64,000 bases of DNA from CBDESN01 sp965242495 (GTDB taxonomy: Bacteria > Pseudomonadota > Alphaproteobacteria > MPNO01), in assembly GCA_965242495.1 (NCBI GenBank), contig OZ251446.1:806001-870000 (forward strand). The letters run 5' to 3'. Below are positions 43,114 to 54,897 of this stretch, piece by piece (within the stretch, counting starts at the first letter, position 1; each line of letters starts with the position of its first letter). The position numbers and the translations under genes were made by a program. The notes beneath the pieces were generated by a model that had not been told where the DNA came from, ran no database searches, and saw only the letters and a program-made list of their open reading frames with translations.

Positions 43114-45075
43114 TCAACCGCGTCCCGCCAACAGATCGTCGAGAAGCCCCTCGGTTTCCTTCTCCAGCGCCCGGATGTCGGCCTCGATCTCTTCGAGGGG
43201 CCGCAGCGGCTTCGGCTTGTGGAAGTAGCGGTTGAAGCTGATCTCGTAGCCGACGGCCGTCTTCGAGTCGTCGATCCAGGCGTCGGGCGCGTAGGGCAGC
43301 GCTTCGCGACGGAAGAACGCCTCGACCCCGCCGTCCTCCAGCAAGGACACCCGTTCGGTGTCGCGAAGTTCCGCGTCCGGCTCGTACTCCACCACCGCGG
43401 CCGCGCCGTCGACGACGGCCGCGAACAGGCCGCGTAGCGGATCGGCATCGACCCCCCGCTTGTGGATCTTCCGGATGACGGGCGGCGCGGTCTCGTTTCG
43501 CGCGCCGCTCTCCTTGAGCTTCTTGATTTCGGCGGGCCTGTGGGCTCGGTTCGGGTCCGCCCCCTCGATGCGCAGCGGACGCTCGACCGTCACCTTCCGG
43601 TAGCCGAACGCTTCGTTGGGGAAAACCTTCGAGTGTTCGTTCTCCTCCAGCCGGAGGAACGAGGCGCGAATGCGCTCGATGTCGCCGGAACCGAGTTCGC
43701 AATTCTTCCTGCCCAGATTCTTGCGCAGCGGCTGGAGCCACCCCGCGGCGTCGATGAGCTGGACCTTGCCGCGGCGCCCGGGCGCCTTGCGGTTGCTCAG
43801 CACCCAGACATAGGTCGCGATGCCGGTGTTGTAGAAGATGTTGGGCGGCAGGGCGACGATGGCCTCGAGCCAGTCGTTCTCGATTATCCAGCGGCGGATG
43901 TTGCTCTCGCCGGAACCGGCGTCGCCGGTGAACAGCGACGAGCCGTTGTGGACCTCGGCGATGCGGCTGCCGAGCGGCGAGGCCGTCTTCATCTTGCTCA
44001 GCATGTTGGCCAGGAACAGCATCTGGCCGTCGCTGGAGCGGGTGATCAAGCCGTATTCCGGGTCGCCGCCATGCCCGATCACGAAGCGGGGGTCGCGAAC
44101 GCCGTTCTTTCCTCCCAGCCGCTCGAGATCCGTCTTCCAGGACTTGCCGTATGGCGGGTTCGACAGCATGAAATCGAACTCCCGCCCCGGGAAGGCGTCG
44201 GCGGACAGCGTCGATCCATAGGCCATGTTGTCGGCCCCCGCCCCCTCGCCCTTGAGGATCAGGTCGGCCTTGGCGATGGCGTAGGTCTCGGAGTTGACCT
44301 CCTGGCCGTAGAGATGGACCGAGACCTCCTTGCCGTGATCCGCCGCGAGCCGGGCCAGCGTCTCTTCGGCCACCGTCAACATGCCGCCGGTGCCGCAGGC
44401 GCCGTCATAGACGAGCCAGGTGCCCGACTCGATGGCGTCGGCGACGGGCATGAACACCAGATGGGCCATGAGCGTCACCACGTCGCGCGGCGTGAAGTGC
44501 TCGCCGGCCTCCTCGTTGTTCTCCTCGTTGAAGCGCCGGATCAACTCCTCGAAGATCGTTCCCATCGAATGGTTGTCGAGGCCGGGCAGGCGCACGCTTC
44601 CGTCCTGGTTCAGCACCGGTCCGGGGCCGAGATTGATCGACGGGTCGAGGAATTTCTCGATGAGGAATCCGAGCGCGTCGGCATCCGCAAGCCTCGGTAT
44701 CTGGTTGCGGAACTCGAACTTGTCCAGGACCTCCTGGACGTTGGGCGAGAAGCCGTCCAGATAGGCTTCGAAATCCGCCTTGAGGGTCTGGCGGCGGGCG
44801 CGGGACGCGAGATCGCGAAGCCGGAAGGGCGATACGTTGTAGAACGCCTCGCCGGCGGCTTGGCGCAAGGCCGCGTGTTGGTTCACGATTTTCGCGCGGT
44901 CCAGTCGCTCGCGCATTTCGAGCACGGCGTCCTTGGTCGGCTCGAGCGCCGCGTCGAGGCGGCGGATCACCGTCATCGGCAGGATGACGTCCCGGTACTT
45001 TCCGCGCACGTAGACGTCGCGCAGCACGTCGTCGGCGATGCCCCAGATGAAGTTGTCGATGTTCAATTCGCTCAC
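43114..45075 (-). CDS. hsdM: Type I restriction enzyme, M (methylase) subunit
   Basis: A 653-residue N6-adenine methyltransferase. The N-terminal HsdM domain is at about 1-150, the SAM-binding motif is in VYDGACGTGGM near 225, and the catalytic NPPY is near residue 305 (MLSNPPYGKSW). The GTG start at 45075 has GGAAGG just before it. It is upstream of the array, fic, hsdS, macro and hsdR, all on the minus strand; whether the array still lets transcription through is open. The preceding glycosyltransferase gene ends 19 bases before the start. Confidence 0.94.
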   Translation of the reverse strand: MSELNIDNFIWGIADDVLRDVYVRGKYRDVILPMTVIRRLDAALEPTKDAVLEMRERLDRAKIVNQHAALRQAAGEAFYNVSPFRLRDLASRARRQTLKADFEAYLDGFSPNVQEVLDKFEFRNQIPRLADADALGFLIEKFLDPSINLGPGPVLNQDGSVRLPGLDNHSMGTIFEELIRRFNEENNEEAGEHFTPRDVVTLMAHLVFMPVADAIESGTWLVYDGACGTGGMLTVAEETLARLAADHGKEVSVHLYGQEVNSETYAIAKADLILKGEGAGADNMAYGSTLSADAFPGREFDFMLSNPPYGKSWKTDLERLGGKNGVRDPRFVIGHGGDPEYGLITRSSDGQMLFLANMLSKMKTASPLGSRIAEVHNGSSLFTGDAGSGESNIRRWIIENDWLEAIVALPPNIFYNTGIATYVWVLSNRKAPGRRGKVQLIDAAGWLQPLRKNLGRKNCELGSGDIERIRASFLRLEENEHSKVFPNEAFGYRKVTVERPLRIEGADPNRAHRPAEIKKLKESGARNETAPPVIRKIHKRGVDADPLRGLFAAVVDGAAAVVEYEPDAELRDTERVSLLEDGGVEAFFRREALPYAPDAWIDDSKTAVGYEISFNRYFHKPKPLRPLEEIEADIRALEKETEGLLDDLLAGRG

Positions 45076-45094
45076 GCTTCCTTCCGCCGCCGCC

Positions 45095-46027
45095 TCATCC
45101 GTTGCGGCGCGGCGTCTGGGCCAGCCACGCCAGCCGCTTGGCCTCGCGCCGGCCGACCGAGATCGCGTGCAGGACGAGGCCGACGATGGGGCTGACGAAG
45201 GCCAGCGCGTAACCGCCGACGGCGACCACCAGGGTAGGCATTCTGGGCACGAGGCCGGTTCGCAGATACTCGCCCAGCACCGGCGCGAACAGGACGCTGG
45301 CCGCCAGGAAGAACCCGATCCCCAGCCCCAGGAAGAAGCGGAACGGACGCTCCAGGGCGAACAACCGGACGATCGCCAGCGATATCGACAGGCCGTCGCG
45401 CCAGGTGCCGAGCTTGCTGGACGACTCCGCCGGACGCGGACGGTACGGCGTGTCCATCTCGTCGACGGGAAGGCGCAGCTCCAGCGCGTGAATCGTCAGC
45501 TCGGCCTCGATCTCGAACTCCTGGGCTCGGCCCGGAAACGACTTGACGAAGCGCCGCGAGAACGCCCGGTAGCCGGACAGCACGTCGCCGACGCGGCCTC
45601 CGAACATGCGGCGGACGGCGCCAGACAGCAGCCGGTTGCCGAAGCGGTGGCCGGGGCGCCACGCCTCCCCGGCGACCGGACGGCGGCGGGCCACCACCAT
45701 GTCGAGGTCCCGCCCGACCAGCATATCGACCATCGCCGGGGCGCTGGGCGCATCGTAGGTCGCGTCGCCGTCGACCAGCACGTAGACGTCGGCCTCGACG
45801 TCGGCGAACAGACGCCGCACCGCGTGGCCCTTGCCCCGCAGGGGCTCGCGGCGCACGTCCGCGCCGGCGGCCTGCGCCGCGGCGGCCGTGTCGTCGTCGG
45901 AGCCGTTGTCGCAGACGACGACCTGCGCCGCCGGCAACGCCCGCCGGAAGTCCGCCACCACCCGCCCGACGGTGGCGGCCTCGTCGCGGCAGGGAACGAG
46001 GATCGCGATGTCCTTCGGGATCGTCAT
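45095..46027 (-). CDS. Family 2 glycosyltransferase with C-terminal membrane helices
   Basis: A 310-residue GT-A-fold protein. The nucleotide-sugar-binding start is IAILVPCRDEAATVGRVV, the DxD metal motif is Asp86-Gly-Asp88 (VLVDGDAT), and SGYRAFSRRFVKSFP is a dolichol-phosphate-mannose-synthase-like stretch. Two hydrophobic segments (about 233-255 and 265-290) anchor it. It likely transfers a sugar to a lipid carrier such as undecaprenyl phosphate (inference). The start at 46027 has GAGGAAA before it; a larger frame continuing to 47644 is a shadow of the next gene. Confidence 0.87.
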   Translation of the reverse strand: MTIPKDIAILVPCRDEAATVGRVVADFRRALPAAQVVVCDNGSDDDTAAAAQAAGADVRREPLRGKGHAVRRLFADVEADVYVLVDGDATYDAPSAPAMVDMLVGRDLDMVVARRRPVAGEAWRPGHRFGNRLLSGAVRRMFGGRVGDVLSGYRAFSRRFVKSFPGRAQEFEIEAELTIHALELRLPVDEMDTPYRPRPAESSSKLGTWRDGLSISLAIVRLFALERPFRFFLGLGIGFFLAASVLFAPVLGEYLRTGLVPRMPTLVVAVGGYALAFVSPIVGLVLHAISVGRREAKRLAWLAQTPRRNG

Positions 46028-46086
46028 GCGCTCGTTTCCTCGCGGCGCGCGGGAAATGAATGCGGACCGCGAAGACGCCAGGAGGC

Positions 46087-47757
46087 CTATTCGCGCGCCC
46101 GACCCTGGTCCGCGCGCGCCTGGTAGAGATACAGCCAGAAATTCTCGTCGTCGGCTATCGCTCCCGTGAAAGACGCCAGCGGCCGGAGATGGCGTTCGCC
46201 GGGTGGAATCTCCAACTTGCCCGCGAGGATCATCAGCGCCTTGCCGTCGTTTCGGGCGGCCAGGGCCCGCGTCTGCGCCATCAGGGACGAGATATAGACG
46301 CTGCCTCTCGGCCCGGCGCCCCGCCGCGCCCCGTCGTAAACGACGAAGGAGCCTTCCCGGTTTCCCTGAACGTAGTGAATCCGCTTGTCCGGCCGCAGAT
46401 GCCCGAGCACGGCGCTGGCGGACCAGTCGGGGTAACCGATCATCGGCAACTCCTCCAGCCCGTTGGCGCGGATGTATTCCGCCGTGCGCTTCCCCTGGGA
46501 AAATGGACGTTCGACCTCGATGGCGGCGGCTCTCAATCCGCCGAATGCGTGCATCGCCAGGAGACCGGTCAGCAGGACGCTCCCCGCGCGTCGCGCGGCG
46601 ACCGCCCGGCGGCCCTCGCGACCGGCGGCGGAGCCGCCCAGATATCTTCCGCCCCAGACCAGCGCCAGCAACGCGATCAGGAGAAAGCCGTGATGCCGGA
46701 AGGAGCCGACATGTATCGCATAGAAAAAAATCAGCAGCCCCGCCGCGGGGCACAGGAACAGCAGCAGCGCGACGGGCCTCCGCCAGTGGAAAGCGACGAC
46801 GACCGCCGCCAGCGCCACCGCCGTCAACGCTCCATAGACCACCTCCGGCTGCTCCGGCGCCAGCCCCACCACCGGCGCGAATCTCGGATCGACGGGGAAG
46901 AAGACGACGAACGGAAGCAGTTTCAGGGTCTTTTCGATCCACGATAGATTCAGCGTCAGGAGCGGCGAATAGTACCAGGTCGCGCTTCCCGCGGACTGGG
47001 TCACGTCGGAAGGCGGATTCATTTGCAGCGCCGAGAGCAGGATCCCGATCGCGGCGACGGCGAAGCCGGCGTAGATCCTCCGCGCGTCCACCGCGTCGTC
47101 TTCCGCCAGCGAGCGGCGGTTGATCCCGTAATCGAGCGCCAGGACGAACAGCGTTCCGATGGCCAGGATGCAGGCATGCGCGCTGGTGTGGCTCATGAGC
47201 GCCAGCACGACCCCCAGCCATAGCGGCCTTCGGTAGCGCCGCCGCAGAAGCGCGCACGTCACGACGACGAACAGCAGGCCGAGGGCGTAGTTGCGCGACA
47301 ACACGCCATACTCGTAGAGAGGAAAATAGCCGAAGGCGAACAGCGCCTTCTGTAGCGGGCCGAACGGCGCATACCGCGCGACGACGAAGACGACGGCGGA
47401 GGCGATCGCCAGATGGAGGACCTGCATGCCCGCCGGCGAGGAGGTGAGCCGCGTGACCGGCATCAGCAACAGATGCCACAGCATCGGGCTCGCCTCGTAC
47501 TCCATGTTGCGGAACAGATCCAACGGGTCCGCGCTGTCGCGCGCGAACATCCACGCCTGGACCTCGTCGCGCCACAGTTCGTGATGCCAGAGGACGAAGG
47601 CCAGCACGAGGGCGTAGGCCGCGGTCAGCGCCGGGGCGAACCACGGCGCTTCCCCGATGGACGGGGCCGCGGGAGGGGGCGAGGAAGTCGCCTCCCGGTC
47701 CGGGCCGCCACGCTGGCGAAGGTCGGCGCTGCGCCTTTTCCGGTTGCGTCCGTTCAC
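46087..47757 (-). CDS. Multi-spanning membrane protein, GT-C-like glycosyltransferase candidate
   Basis: A 556-residue protein with about eleven membrane helices. An acidic motif in the first loop (LWRDEVQAWMFARD, residues about 63-76) is the kind of catalytic motif found in GT-C enzymes that use lipid-linked sugars; the C-terminal soluble part is short. It stands 59 bases upstream of the GT2 gene, so lipid-carrier sugar synthesis and transfer by this pair is plausible. The start is GTG with AAGAAGAG six bases before it. No named family recognised beyond the general type. Confidence 0.65.
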   Translation of the reverse strand: MNGRNRKRRSADLRQRGGPDREATSSPPPAAPSIGEAPWFAPALTAAYALVLAFVLWHHELWRDEVQAWMFARDSADPLDLFRNMEYEASPMLWHLLLMPVTRLTSSPAGMQVLHLAIASAVVFVVARYAPFGPLQKALFAFGYFPLYEYGVLSRNYALGLLFVVVTCALLRRRYRRPLWLGVVLALMSHTSAHACILAIGTLFVLALDYGINRRSLAEDDAVDARRIYAGFAVAAIGILLSALQMNPPSDVTQSAGSATWYYSPLLTLNLSWIEKTLKLLPFVVFFPVDPRFAPVVGLAPEQPEVVYGALTAVALAAVVVAFHWRRPVALLLFLCPAAGLLIFFYAIHVGSFRHHGFLLIALLALVWGGRYLGGSAAGREGRRAVAARRAGSVLLTGLLAMHAFGGLRAAAIEVERPFSQGKRTAEYIRANGLEELPMIGYPDWSASAVLGHLRPDKRIHYVQGNREGSFVVYDGARRGAGPRGSVYISSLMAQTRALAARNDGKALMILAGKLEIPPGERHLRPLASFTGAIADDENFWLYLYQARADQGRARE

Positions 47758-47959
47758 GAATGCTCTTCTTTCACCGCCTCACGGGACGCGACGCCTCACC
47801 GGACGCCGCGAACCGCTCCGGCGCGACCCCGGCGCGGCGTCTCGACCACCGCCGCCGGCGCCCGGAACTCCCCGTCTCCTACCGCGGCGGCGGCCTCGAG
47901 GCCAAGCGGCGCAAAGGCCTCGACCGCAGCATCGCCCGACCCGACGCGAGAGCCGCGAA

Positions 47960-49129
47960 TCAACGGCTTCCCTGGGCCCTGTCCGAGGGAACCGCGATAC
48001 ACAGGATATCGACGCGGACGAGCGCGGCGCACCAGCGGCGCGCCGCCTTCTCGCTCAGCCCCGCCAGCCGCGCCCGGTAGAGCCGCCGGCGCGGATCGTC
48101 GCCGGGCTCGACGGCGATCCGGGTCCGCAACAGCGCCGGAACCGCGCGCACGGCGACGGCGATCGCGCGCCGCGCCGTCGCCGGATGCTCGAACGCGCCG
48201 ACCTGGATCGACCACGCGCCGCCGGGCCGCGCCCGTTCCGGCTTGCGCTTCGGCGCCGGCGGGCGGCCCGCCTGGGCGACCCGCTTCGCCCGCCGCGACG
48301 GCTTGGCGGCCATGGCGAAGCCCCGGTCGAGCAGGCGCGCCATCCGGCGATCCCGCCATCGTCCCGAGTTGGCGCCCATGACGACGCCGATCAGCCGGCG
48401 CCCGCCGCGCTTGGCCGACGCCACCAAGTTGAATCCCGACGCCCGGGTATAGCCGGTCTTGATGCCGTCGGCTCCGGCATAGCTGCCGAGCAGCCGGTTG
48501 TGGCTGCGATACGTGCGCCCTCGATAGCGGAACGAGCGGAGCGAGAAATTGCCGTAATGGTGGGGGAAGTCCCGCAGCAGCGCGCGAGCGAGGATCGTCA
48601 TGTCGCGGGCGGTGGTGAATTGCTGCCAGTTCGGCAGGCCGGATGCGTTGCGGAAGACGGTCCGCTTCATGCCGAGCGCGCGCGCCTTGCGGGTCATGGC
48701 GCGGGCGAATCCGCGCTCGGTTCCGCCCAGCGCCTCCGCGATCACGGTGGCGGCGTCGTTGGCCGATTTGGTCACCAGCGCGCGGACGACGTCGCGGACC
48801 GAGATGCGCTGTCCGCGCCGGAGGCCGAGCTTGGAGGGGGAGCGCCCGGCGGCGACGCGCGAGACGACGAGCTTGCGGTCCGGCCGCAGCCGCCCCGAAT
48901 CGAGCGCCTCGAAGACCAGATACAACGTCATCATCTTGGTGAGCGAGGCGGGATAGTTGCGCCGGTCGGCGTTCACCGCGTGGAGGACCGCGCCGGTGCG
49001 GGCGTCCACTACCAGCGCCGCGTATCCCGCCCATGCCGCGCGCGGTCCGGCGAAGACGCCGAACGCCAGGCACAGAGCCGCCGCGGCCGCAGACAACCGG
49101 CGCAAGCCACCACCCCCATCGCGTCCCAC
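47960..49129 (-). CDS. D-alanyl-D-alanine carboxypeptidase (S11) with SPOR domain
   Basis: A 389-residue penicillin-binding protein trimming cell-wall pentapeptides. Active-site motifs are SLTK (Ser62, Lys65), SAN (122-124) and KTG (224-226). A signal peptide covers about residues 8-34 and a SPOR peptidoglycan-binding domain starts near WSIQVGAFEHPATARRA (305). I take GTG 49129 as start because it directly precedes the signal sequence; upstream codons are not signal-like. Its 5' end is divergent from clpS across 192 bases. Confidence 0.85.
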   Translation of the reverse strand: MGRDGGGGLRRLSAAAAALCLAFGVFAGPRAAWAGYAALVVDARTGAVLHAVNADRRNYPASLTKMMTLYLVFEALDSGRLRPDRKLVVSRVAAGRSPSKLGLRRGQRISVRDVVRALVTKSANDAATVIAEALGGTERGFARAMTRKARALGMKRTVFRNASGLPNWQQFTTARDMTILARALLRDFPHHYGNFSLRSFRYRGRTYRSHNRLLGSYAGADGIKTGYTRASGFNLVASAKRGGRRLIGVVMGANSGRWRDRRMARLLDRGFAMAAKPSRRAKRVAQAGRPPAPKRKPERARPGGAWSIQVGAFEHPATARRAIAVAVRAVPALLRTRIAVEPGDDPRRRLYRARLAGLSEKAARRWCAALVRVDILCIAVPSDRAQGSR

Positions 49130-49266
49130 TCTCCGCCGATGACGCGCGGGGCGCCGCCGAACGCCTGCCTCCGACCGCCTTCTTATGCGTGATCGTTGCC
49201 GGATTGTTAGCCGAATCGGTGGCCTCCGTCCACTCGTTTCGGCTTGCGCCGCGCCGAACATGGCCT

Positions 49267-49295
49267 TTGCGCGGATCGGGACGATCCCATATCAT
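49267..49295 (+). promoter_or_regulatory. Putative sigma-70-type promoter of clpS-clpA with a dyad in its spacer
   Basis: TTGCGC (49267-49272), 17 bases, TATCAT (49290-49295). The spacer holds a perfect 6-base inverted repeat, GGATCG-GGA-CGATCC (49273-49287), which could be an operator between the two promoter boxes. The clpS ATG is 27 bases past the -10 box. Confidence 0.55.
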
Positions 49296-49321
49296 GGCCG
49301 TCGGGAGGTCGGGAGGTCGCG

Positions 49322-49687
49322 ATGAGTCTGCTCTGGAAGATCGCCGGGCCGCGCGTGGGAGACGCGGACGACGGCGGCCGCGGCGACGGAGACGGCGATG
49401 CCGGCGTGATCGTCCAGACCAGGACGCGCGCCAAGAAGCCGTCGATGTACCAGGTCGTCATGCTCAACGACGACTACACGCCGATGGAGTTCGTCGTCAT
49501 GGTGCTCGAACGTTTCTTCAACAAGAGCCGCGAGGAGGCGACCCACATCATGCTGCACGTGCATCAGAAGGGCGTCGGCGTCTGCGGCGTCTACACCTAC
49601 GAGATCGCCGAAACCAAGGTCACGCAGGTCATGGATGCGGCGCGCCAGAATCAGCATCCGCTGCAATGCACCCTCGAGAAGGCCTGA
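49322..49687 (+). CDS. clpS: ATP-dependent Clp protease adaptor ClpS
   Basis: A 121-residue adaptor that delivers N-degron substrates to ClpAP. The core YQVVMLNDDYTPMEFVVMVLERFF (residues about 43-66) has the substrate-binding site; HIMLHVHQKGVGVCGVYTYEIAETK fits the family. The N-terminal acidic linker (DADDGGRGDGDGDAG) is longer than in E. coli. ATG 49322 has GGGAGG before it. clpA starts six bases after the stop. Confidence 0.94.
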   Translation: MSLLWKIAGPRVGDADDGGRGDGDGDAGVIVQTRTRAKKPSMYQVVMLNDDYTPMEFVVMVLERFFNKSREEATHIMLHVHQKGVGVCGVYTYEIAETKVTQVMDAARQNQHPLQCTLEKA

Positions 49688-49693
49688 TCCCCC

Positions 49694-52042
<2,349 letters not shown>

Positions 52043-52067
52043 GCCGCCCGGGCCGCCCGGCGGGGAG

Positions 52068-53645
52068 TCAGAACCGCAGCGCGCGCGCCTGCACCACCTC
52101 GTCGAGGGCGCGGACGTCGCCGACGACCTCGCCGGGCAGCGGGCCGTCGACGCCGATCAACGCCATCGCCTCGCCGCCGACCGACGTCCGCCCCAGATGG
52201 AAGGTGGCGATGTTGACGCCGGCGTCGCCCAACAGCGAGCCCAGCCGGCCGATATATCCGGGACGGTCCCGGTTGACGGTATAGAGCATGTGGGGGCCGA
52301 GCTCGGCCTCCAGCGTGATGCCGTTCACGTCGACGATGCGCGGCTTGTCGCCGCCGAACAGAGTCCCGGCGAAGGTGCGCGCGCGCCGCTCGGTGGTCAG
52401 CGTCAGCCGGATGAGGGTCTGGTATTCGGCGTCGCGGTCGTGGCGGACTTCCGAGACGTCGATCTCGCGCTCGCGGGCGATGACCGGCGCGCTCACCATG
52501 TTGACCGACTCGACGATCGGGCTCAACAGCCCCTGAAGCACGCAGGCGGTCAACGGCCGGGTGCTCAGCCGCGCCACCTGACCCTCGTACTCGACCGCCA
52601 CCGCCTTGATGCTGGTTTCCGCCACCTGCCCGGCCAGGCTTCCCAGCTGTTGCGCGAGCGACATGTAGGGGCTCAGCCGCGGCGCCTCCTCGGCGGTGAG
52701 CGACGGCAGGTTGACCGCGTTCGCCACCGCGCCGTCGGTGAGATACGCCGACATCTGCTCGGCGATCTGCGACGCGACCTTCTCCTGCGCCTCGGCCGTC
52801 GAGGCGCCCAGATGCGGCGTCGCGATGACGTTGGGCAGCCCGAACAGGCTGAAATTCTTCGGCGGCTCTTCGGTGTAGACGTCGACCGCCAGGCCGCCGA
52901 CCCGGCCCGATTCGAGCGCCGCCTTCATGTCCGGCTCGACGATCAGCTCGCCGCGGGCGCAGTTGACGATCCGCACGCCCGGCATCGTCCGCGACAGCGC
53001 GGCCGCGTCGATCATGCCGCGGGTCGCCTCGGTCAACGGCGTGTGCAGGGTGATGAAATCGGAACGTTCGTAGAGCGCGTCGAGGGCGAGCTTCTCCACC
53101 CCCATCCCCGCCGCCCGCGCCGGCGACAAGTAGGGGTCGTACACCGCCGCCCGCATGCGCAGCCCCAAGGCGCGCTCGGCGACGGCCGAGCCGACATTGC
53201 CGCAGCCGACGATGCCGAGGGTCTTCCCGGTCAGTTCGACGCCCAGGAAACGGGACTTCTCCCAGCCGCCGGACCGGGTCGACGCGTCGGCGGCGGGGAT
53301 GTGCCTGGCGAGGGCGAAGATCAGCGCGATGGTGTGCTCGGCGGTCGTGATCGCGTTGCCGAAGGGCGTGTTCATCACCACGACGCCCCGCGCCGAGGCG
53401 GCCTCGACGTCGATGTTGTCCACGCCGATGCCGGCGCGGCCGACGACCTTGAGCGCGGAAGCGGCTTCCAGCACCTGCCGCGTCACCCGGGTCGCCGAGC
53501 GCACGGCGAGCCCGTCATAGCCGGCGATGCAGGCGGCGAGCCGGTCCGGCGGGAGGCCGGGGCGGACGTCGACGTCGACGCCGCGACGCCGGAAAATCTC
53601 GACCGCGCGCGGGTGCAGCTCGTCCGCGATCAGCACCCGGGCCAT
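52068..53645 (-). CDS. serA: D-3-phosphoglycerate dehydrogenase
   Basis: A 525-residue first enzyme of serine synthesis. NAD-binding GKTLGIVGCGNVGSAVAE is near 140-157; catalytic residues Arg in NCARGEL (about 234), Glu in YTEEPP (263) and His in ATPHLGAST (281); an intervening domain follows and a C-terminal ACT domain (RDRPGYIGRLGSLLGDAGVN) can bind serine as feedback signal. It is nine bases downstream of serC on the same strand, a serC-serA operon. Confidence 0.95.
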   Translation of the reverse strand: MARVLIADELHPRAVEIFRRRGVDVDVRPGLPPDRLAACIAGYDGLAVRSATRVTRQVLEAASALKVVGRAGIGVDNIDVEAASARGVVVMNTPFGNAITTAEHTIALIFALARHIPAADASTRSGGWEKSRFLGVELTGKTLGIVGCGNVGSAVAERALGLRMRAAVYDPYLSPARAAGMGVEKLALDALYERSDFITLHTPLTEATRGMIDAAALSRTMPGVRIVNCARGELIVEPDMKAALESGRVGGLAVDVYTEEPPKNFSLFGLPNVIATPHLGASTAEAQEKVASQIAEQMSAYLTDGAVANAVNLPSLTAEEAPRLSPYMSLAQQLGSLAGQVAETSIKAVAVEYEGQVARLSTRPLTACVLQGLLSPIVESVNMVSAPVIAREREIDVSEVRHDRDAEYQTLIRLTLTTERRARTFAGTLFGGDKPRIVDVNGITLEAELGPHMLYTVNRDRPGYIGRLGSLLGDAGVNIATFHLGRTSVGGEAMALIGVDGPLPGEVVGDVRALDEVVQARALRF

Positions 53646-53654
53646 GACCGCCCC

Positions 53655-54830
53655 TCAGCCCGCCGCCGCCGGGTCGCGCTTGACGACGGCGTAGGCCCAG
53701 TCGAGCCAGGGGCAGAGCGCCTCGACGTCGGATCGTTCGACCGTGGGGCCGCCCCAGATGCGCAGCCCCGGCGGGGCGCGGCGGTAGCCGCTGATGTCGT
53801 AGGCCACGTCCTCGGCCTCGAGCAGCGCCTCGATCCGCCTCGGCACCGCCGCCCGCGCCGCGTCGTCGAGGGCGCGGAACCACGGATCGACGATCGCCAG
53901 GCAGATCGACGTGCACGATCGGATCGCGGGATCGCGGACGAGGAAATCGACCCAGCCGGCGGCGGCGACCCAGTCCGAGACCGCCTCCAGGTTCGCCCGC
54001 GCGCGCGCCGTCAGCGCGTCGAGGCCGCCGATCTCCTCGCCCCAGGCGAGCCCGTCGAGCGCGTCCTCGACGCACAGCATCGACGGCGTGTTGATCGTGT
54101 CGCCGCGGAAGATCGCCTCGTCGAGGCCGCCGTCGCCGGCCAGCCGGAAGAGCTTGGGCAGCGGCCAGGGCGGGGTGTGGGATTCCAGGCGCTCCACCGC
54201 GCGCGGGCTCAGCGCCAACATGCCGTGGGCCGCCTCGCCGCCCATCGCCTTCTGCCACGACCACGTCACGACGTCGAGCCGCTCCCAGGGCAGTTCCATG
54301 GCGAAGACCGCCGAGGTGGCGTCGCTGATCGTGAGTCCGCCGCGGTCGGGCGCGATCCAGTCGCCGTCGGGGACGGCGACGCCCGACGTGGTCCCGTTCC
54401 AGGTGAACACGACGTCGCGGTCGCAATCGACCCGGGAGAGATCGGGCAGCTCGCCATAGGCCGCCCGCAGGACGCGGAGGTCGTCGAGCCGCAGCTGCCG
54501 GGTCACGTCGTCCACCCAGACGGCGCCGAAGCTCTCCCACGCCAGCATGTCGACGCCGCGCGCCCCCAGCAGCGACCACAGCGCGATCTCCATCGCGCCG
54601 GTGTCCGAGGCCGGAACGATGCCGATCCGATAGTCGTCGGGCACGCCCAACAGGGCCCGGCTCCGTTCGATCACGGCGGCGAGCCGCGCCCGGCCGGCCG
54701 CCGACCGGTGCGACCGGCCGAGCAAGGCGCCGGCGAGCGCGTCCGGCGACCAGCCCGGCCGCTTCGGGCAGGGTCCGGACGAGAACCGCGGGTTGCGCGG
54801 CTTGCGCGCGGGCTTGACCGGCGACGGCAT
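53655..54830 (-). CDS. serC: Phosphoserine aminotransferase
   Basis: A 391-residue PLP enzyme converting 3-phosphohydroxypyruvate to phosphoserine. The N-terminal KPRNPRFSSGPCPKRPGW is the family start, and the lysine that binds PLP is in VVTWSWQKAMGGEAAHG near residue 196. The type with FTWNGTTSGVAVP is that of alphaproteobacteria and archaea. It is divergent from the response-regulator gene and is followed by serA. Confidence 0.93.
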   Translation of the reverse strand: MPSPVKPARKPRNPRFSSGPCPKRPGWSPDALAGALLGRSHRSAAGRARLAAVIERSRALLGVPDDYRIGIVPASDTGAMEIALWSLLGARGVDMLAWESFGAVWVDDVTRQLRLDDLRVLRAAYGELPDLSRVDCDRDVVFTWNGTTSGVAVPDGDWIAPDRGGLTISDATSAVFAMELPWERLDVVTWSWQKAMGGEAAHGMLALSPRAVERLESHTPPWPLPKLFRLAGDGGLDEAIFRGDTINTPSMLCVEDALDGLAWGEEIGGLDALTARARANLEAVSDWVAAAGWVDFLVRDPAIRSCTSICLAIVDPWFRALDDAARAAVPRRIEALLEAEDVAYDISGYRRAPPGLRIWGGPTVERSDVEALCPWLDWAYAVVKRDPAAAG

Positions 54831-54897
54831 CTACGCTTCGCCTTGACCGTTCGGGCGAAAGGGTCGAAAGATCGCCGAAACTAGGAACGATGGCGAA

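Noticed and set aside
45095..47644. An 849-residue glycosyltransferase fusion
   Set aside because: Only the last 310 codons match GT2 and start at a ribosome site; the earlier part is the membrane-protein gene read in another frame.
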